DNA of 64,000 nt, from positions 1,426,001-1,490,000 of the forward strand of contig CP025323.1 in the NCBI GenBank assembly GCA_004014935.1, in the 5' to 3' direction. This document shows positions 59,971 through 64,000 of this stretch, one piece after another (within the stretch, counting starts at the first letter, position 1; every line of letters starts with the position of its first letter). The notes under the pieces are model-generated. The model made no database searches, was not told where the DNA came from, and was given only the letters and a program-made list of their open reading frames with translations. The position numbers and the translations under genes were made by a program. This DNA comes from Saccharomycopsis malanga. Taxonomy: Eukaryota; Ascomycota; Saccharomycetes; Ascoideales; Saccharomycopsidaceae.

Positions 59971-62697
59971 TTAACCAGATTTTTCATGTTGAGTAGAGAC
60001 TCTTCTCATAGCGACTACGAAATCTTCCAAGGATCTTTGAGGAGCCTTTTCTTTGATTGGTTTACCGTTCATGAATCTGTCAAAAGCCTCGGATTGAGAC
60101 ATCAAGACGTAGGCACCGCCCAAGACGCAGAAGACGCCAAAGGACCAGATCCAGACTCTTACGACAGAGACAATGTCGGTCCAGTTTTGGGACCACCAGC
60201 CAAAGAGGGTGAAACAAGTGGCAACAATGTCGACAATCAACACTGCGCCGGACAATTGCCACGAAGGCAACGAGGACCAGAATGGACCTTCGGCTCTGGT
60301 GACGAAAATCAACCAGTTTTCGGTCAAGGAGATTTGAAGGAACAAGACGCCGTCAATGGAACCAAAGTTTTGGATAATACCGCCCTTCTTCATGAACATG
60401 GTGGTCAAGGTGATCCAAGTACCAACGGCCAAAAGGACACCCAAAACAATGGACATACCCCAAAGACGAGGCAAGTTCCACTTGACAGGCTTGTGGGCGT
60501 ATGGGGCGTTGTCGTAGGCAATGGCGAGGGTGGCCACGTCGGCAAAGATGGCAATGAAGACGACCAAGTCAATGTTCAACGAGTGGTTCAAAATGGCGAT
60601 CCAGAGACCGAGGAACAACTCCAAGTGGAGCGACAAGGCAATACGGTAGACAACGTAGGCGTACATTCTGTGGAAGATCTGTCTGGACGTTTTCAAGGCG
60701 TCAATGATGGCGGACAAACCTGGAGCAAGGAACACGATATCGGCAGCGGATCTGGCAGCGTCCGAGGCACCCTCGACGGCAATACCGGTGTCGGCCTTCT
60801 TTAAGGATGGGGCGTCGTTAACACCGTCTCCGGTCATGGCAACCAAATATCCACGGTTCTGCAAAATCTCAACGGCATTGTACTTGTGTTGTGGGAACAC
60901 CTCGGCGAACCCGTCGGCGTTTTCAACAAAATCAGCAATCTCCGAGCCCGGCATGTCGCCACCGCCCGATAATCCCAAACGTTCGGCATTGTAAATGTTG
61001 GTTCCCAAGCCCAATTGACGACAGGTCTCCTTGGCAATTCCGACGGCATCTCCGGTCAACATCTTGACACGCAAACCCAAGTTTCTGGCCTCGTTGACGG
61101 TCTGAGCAGTGTCGTCTCTTGGTGGATCCAAACATGGCATGATTCCGAGGATTTCCCAGTGGCCCTCGCCGCGCTTTCTAGCAACACCCAAAGATCTGAA
61201 ACCACGCGATGCAAATTCGGCAACCTTGTTCTCGTAAGCCTCGTGAATGTCCTCCGGAATAGGATGGTCCTCCTCGACGGTCTTCAACACAAACAATGGA
61301 GCTCCCTTGACACAGATAATCTTCTCGCCCTCCGGAGACTCGACCAAAGCAACAACCTTCTTGGAAACCGGGTCAAATGGATGGAACTCCAACACTTTGT
61401 ATTGCACAAGTGCGGCCTTGGCACGAGGGTAGTTAATAAGCGATTTAAGGAAGGACTTGTCAATGGCGTCCAAACCCTTCTTCTTCCGGGATGCTGCGAG
61501 CGTTGCGGTCAACATCAACTCGTCGGCGGTCACTCCGGAGACGGTGTATGGCTCGTAAAGCGACAACTTGTTCTTGGTCAAAGTTCCGGTCTTGTCCGAG
61601 CACAAAATCTCAACTCCGGCAAGCGACTCGATGGCCGACAACTTCTGGACAATGGCCTTCTTCTTAGCAAGATATGCGGCGCCGACGGCCATGGTGGTCG
61701 TGACAACGGCTGGCAAACCGACCGGAACACCGACAATAGTGATGGCCAAGGTGTAACGCAAGATAGCAACAATCTTGACGGTACGGTAGAAACAGGCAGT
61801 CCAGATAACCAAAAGAGTAAGGATGACACACACCAAGAGCGCAGTTCCGATACCGTTCAACACCTCGGTGAAATGACCCGAGCCACCTGAAGCCTTGTTG
61901 ACCAAAGCAGCGGCACGGCCCACAAAAGTGTTGTCTCCGGTGGCAGTAACAATCATAAAACATTCACCGCGCTTCACAGTAGAAGACGAAAACATGTCGT
62001 CCCCGTTGTGCTTGTCAACAGCCAAAGACTCACCGGTGATTGCCGACTGGTCAACCTGAAGGAAACAGTCCTCGGTGACCAAACGGCCGTCGGCCGGAAC
62101 AACAGTACCTTCCTCGACTTGCAAAATATCGCCTGGAACAACCTCGTTGGCCGGAACCTCGACCAACTTGCCGTCACGGATCACAAACGCCGAGTTAGCC
62201 AAAGTCTTCTTCAACTCGTCCACAATCGAACCGGCCTGGAACTCCTGGATAAACCCGACGGCCGCATTCAACATCAACAAACCGCAGATAACACCGAAAT
62301 CAACCCAGTCCTCCAAACCGGCAGCCAAAATAGCTGCGGCCTCCATAACAAACTGGATTGGTCCGATGAAAAACATGGCAAACTTGACCAACAAGTTCTC
62401 CTTCTCCTCGGCCATCTGATTCAAGCCGTACTTCTTGCGTCTTCTCTTCACCTCGTCCTCGGTCAACCCGGTTTGTGGGTCCGTTTGCAACAACTCCTCC
62501 GGAACCGGTCTGTACGAAGTCGATGCATGGTCCTCGCCCTCGTCCTCTTCGTCCGCGGCGTGGTTAGACTGCAAGTCCGCAATCAATTGGTCAATATCCT
62601 CGTCCTCGTCTTCCTCCGCTTCCGCTCCGAGGCCCGCAACCTTCTCCTTGGTCGGAGTCTGTGCTCCGGCCTCCGCTCCGGTGTGGTCAGCTGACAT
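59971..62697 (-). CDS. PMA1: plasma-membrane H+-ATPase
   Basis: P-type (P3A) ATPase that pumps protons out of the cell and sets the membrane potential and cytosolic pH. From the ATG at 62697 ([20 protein letters not shown]) it is 908 aa; the S. cerevisiae protein is 918. The upstream extension begins at GTG. Seen: acidic N-terminal tail ([10 protein letters not shown]), actuator-domain AITGESLAV, phosphorylation motif [17 protein letters not shown] nucleotide region, [39 protein letters not shown], and the regulatory tail [11 protein letters not shown]. The tail contains the Ser/Thr pair phosphorylated on glucose activation in S. cerevisiae. Codon use is strongly biased, as for a highly expressed gene. 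Confidence 0.98.
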   Translation of the reverse strand: MSADHTGAEAGAQTPTKEKVAGLGAEAEEDEDEDIDQLIADLQSNHAADEEDEGEDHASTSYRPVPEELLQTDPQTGLTEDEVKRRRKKYGLNQMAEEKENLLVKFAMFFIGPIQFVMEAAAILAAGLEDWVDFGVICGLLMLNAAVGFIQEFQAGSIVDELKKTLANSAFVIRDGKLVEVPANEVVPGDILQVEEGTVVPADGRLVTEDCFLQVDQSAITGESLAVDKHNGDDMFSSSTVKRGECFMIVTATGDNTFVGRAAALVNKASGGSGHFTEVLNGIGTALLVCVILTLLVIWTACFYRTVKIVAILRYTLAITIVGVPVGLPAVVTTTMAVGAAYLAKKKAIVQKLSAIESLAGVEILCSDKTGTLTKNKLSLYEPYTVSGVTADELMLTATLAASRKKKGLDAIDKSFLKSLINYPRAKAALVQYKVLEFHPFDPVSKKVVALVESPEGEKIICVKGAPLFVLKTVEEDHPIPEDIHEAYENKVAEFASRGFRSLGVARKRGEGHWEILGIMPCLDPPRDDTAQTVNEARNLGLRVKMLTGDAVGIAKETCRQLGLGTNIYNAERLGLSGGGDMPGSEIADFVENADGFAEVFPQHKYNAVEILQNRGYLVAMTGDGVNDAPSLKKADTGIAVEGASDAARSAADIVFLAPGLSAIIDALKTSRQIFHRMYAYVVYRIALSLHLELFLGLWIAILNHSLNIDLVVFIAIFADVATLAIAYDNAPYAHKPVKWNLPRLWGMSIVLGVLLAVGTWITLTTMFMKKGGIIQNFGSIDGVLFLQISLTENWLIFVTRAEGPFWSSLPSWQLSGAVLIVDIVATCFTLFGWWSQNWTDIVSVVRVWIWSFGVFCVLGGAYVLMSQSEAFDRFMNGKPIKEKAPQRSLEDFVVAMRRVSTQHEKSG

Positions 62698-63591
62698 CCT
62701 AATCTCTATACTTTTGATCACGTTCTATCCTAAAATGCTCGGCTCTAGGATAAAAGGGTATTAGTAACCAATACTATATGATATCAGTGTAGAAATTATC
62801 AAAACTATTAAAAAGAAGATTTTGTTTGAATGTAAAAGAAAAAAACTTGGATTCTTTGGCCATATTTAAATGAAATTATGACCAGCTCAATTTGGAAACT
62901 CAACGTTTGCTCCGCTAGCCAATAAAAGGTGACGCCATGCAATGTGCTGCGAGCTGCAATGCACTGCACGGTCCTCAATGTGCATGGCTTTGCAGCGGGT
63001 TGCGTATCCTTTCAATGTTAATTTAGTGGTTGCGTGCGTTTTTTTTTTTTTTTTTGTTTTGTTTTTTTCATTTGTTTTGTTTTGTTTTGCTTTTGCAGTG
63101 CAGTACATACACTTCAGTGCAGGCCGCCGCCCGCGCAGGCCGCCTGCGTACACAACAAAGGCCCCTAGTATACTATGTATGTTTCCAAAACAAAAAAAGA
63201 AACAAAACAAAAACACCGCTCATGGTATTCCCTTACTGTTATTGGTCAACTCTTTCCTTTGGTTTTCCAATCTCTTCCTACAAAGGATAAACTCAAAAAA
63301 TCAAAGGAAGAACTCAATATTAATCAAAGGAATATTATCAATATTCAAAGGAATACTCCGATAACCAAAGGAATAATTATCAATTCCTTACTACTTCACC
63401 AGCTGCCGAGCATGATGCACGCCTCGCACACCTCACCTCGCATGCACACGCACAACCCACACGCACACCCATAGTGTTATCGATATCTCACACACTGCTT
63501 TTGGCTGCAAAAGATATGCATATGGATGGGGCCTACCCTTATCGGTGTTTCTGCATCCAAATGAAAAATAAAAAATGATAATAAACCTCAA
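62698..63591. promoter_or_regulatory. PMA1 upstream region
   Basis: About 0.9 kb. It contains a T18 run with a TTTTGTTTTG tract (63038-63090) and three to four CAAAGGAAT-type words (63300-63380). It also has a C/A-rich CACACGCACACCCAT stretch near 63450-63472, similar to Rap1-like sites that drive PMA1 in S. cerevisiae. None is proven here. Confidence 0.4.
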
Positions 63592-64000
63592 TTAACTACC
63601 TACCCACACACACCATTTCGAAACAAAGTCCCAACGTATCGTACTACATTTACTCTCTTTTCTCTGGCAAATATCCATCAATTGCGTAAAAATCAAAATA
63701 AACAAAACGTCATTCGTTGAAAGAGTCTCGCGTCGCGCTGCATTGTCCCACAGCATGGCGCATGTATCGGCATTGTTCTGCATTCCCCTAATGCCCTCTG
63801 ACATTGGGACCGGCGTGCTCGGACCGTCCTCCCCTAACAATACGTTACCCTGCAGTCCTGCGCGCTTTGGTGTATCCGGAACGCATGGAACGCTGGTTTC
63901 GTACTGGTTTGGGCTATTTTCGGACACGCTAGTATGTTTCCCCTGGCCTAAAAACGGAACCCGCAGTTGCCCTCTACAGAATTCATCGCCTCCTAAAGCG
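63592..64000 (-). CDS. possible 3' end of a gene continuing past the right edge
   Basis: A minus-strand frame stays open from the window edge for about 135 codons to a TAA at 63592. The part at 63720-64000 is richer in G+C and codes a Pro/Gly-containing stretch with SVPCVPDTPKRAG and DGPSTPVPM. The last 40 codons look less like protein (LFILIFTQLMDICQRKESKC). It could be a real C-terminal piece or the chance extension of an exon. No family recognised, and no ATG is visible at a sensible place. Confidence 0.3.
   Translation of the reverse strand, partial: ALGGDEFCRGQLRVPFLGQGKHTSVSENSPNQYETSVPCVPDTPKRAGLQGNVLLGEDGPSTPVPMSEGIRGMQNNADTCAMLWDNAARRETLSTNDVLFILIFTQLMDICQRKESKCSTIRWDFVSKWCVWVGS

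Noticed and set aside
59959-62694. Several plus-strand frames (up to 291 codons) opposite PMA1
   Set aside because: Antisense shadows of PMA1, caused by its biased codons.

Overview
The window is nuclear DNA of a budding yeast (Saccharomycotina). It is AT-rich, nearly intron-free, and carries compact orthologues of yeast genes (TMS1, MET6, SUB2, SRF1, an STP-type zinc finger, UBA4, PIB2, PUF4, ERG4, LIA1, PMA1). Gene order is not one I recognise from Saccharomyces or Candida. The species cannot be named, and too few CTG codons fall at conserved positions to settle how CUG is read. Several open frames can be extended upstream only through TTG or GTG; in each case I used the first in-frame ATG.

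Layout: left-edge repeats and a 1-kb repeat copy; TMS1 (serine incorporator) and an LPX1-like lipase, both minus; MET6 behind two CACGTG boxes; a GIY-YIG (T5orf172/DUF1766) protein; SUB2 with a 632-bp intron, divergent from a Ser/Asn-rich protein; SRF1 converging on a MAPKBP1/WDR62-type WD protein; a SINE cluster; an STP-type factor with a 3-kb upstream region; a secreted double-psi-barrel protein; UBA4; a small membrane protein; PIB2; an unknown protein; a 36-bp minisatellite; PUF4; more repeats; ERG4 followed by a nuclear copy of mitochondrial cytochrome b DNA; a GPI-anchored wall protein; LIA1; repeats; PMA1; and a probable gene end at the right edge.

The most unusual content is the repeats. 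About 25 copies or fragments of one short element fill the intergenic DNA. It has a tRNA-like head with pol III A and B boxes, an unrelated body, a conserved 3' end and an ATT-rich tail, and several copies are flanked by 8-14 bp target-site duplications. This is the anatomy of a tRNA-derived SINE, a class I believe is rare in budding yeasts. One copy is nested inside another with a perfect 14-bp duplication, and a short subfamily lacking the B box has also moved. A second family, about 1 kb, has five copies, also begins with a tRNA-like segment, and usually lies next to SINE copies. No reverse transcriptase gene is in the window, so the SINE's partner LINE must be elsewhere.

The host genes are mostly housekeeping: methionine and ergosterol synthesis, proton pumping, mRNA export, tRNA thiolation, hypusination, TORC1 signalling and mRNA decay. 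They share no operon-like logic. The repeats sit in the gaps between them, sometimes within 200 bp of a start codon (UBA4, the GIY-YIG gene).
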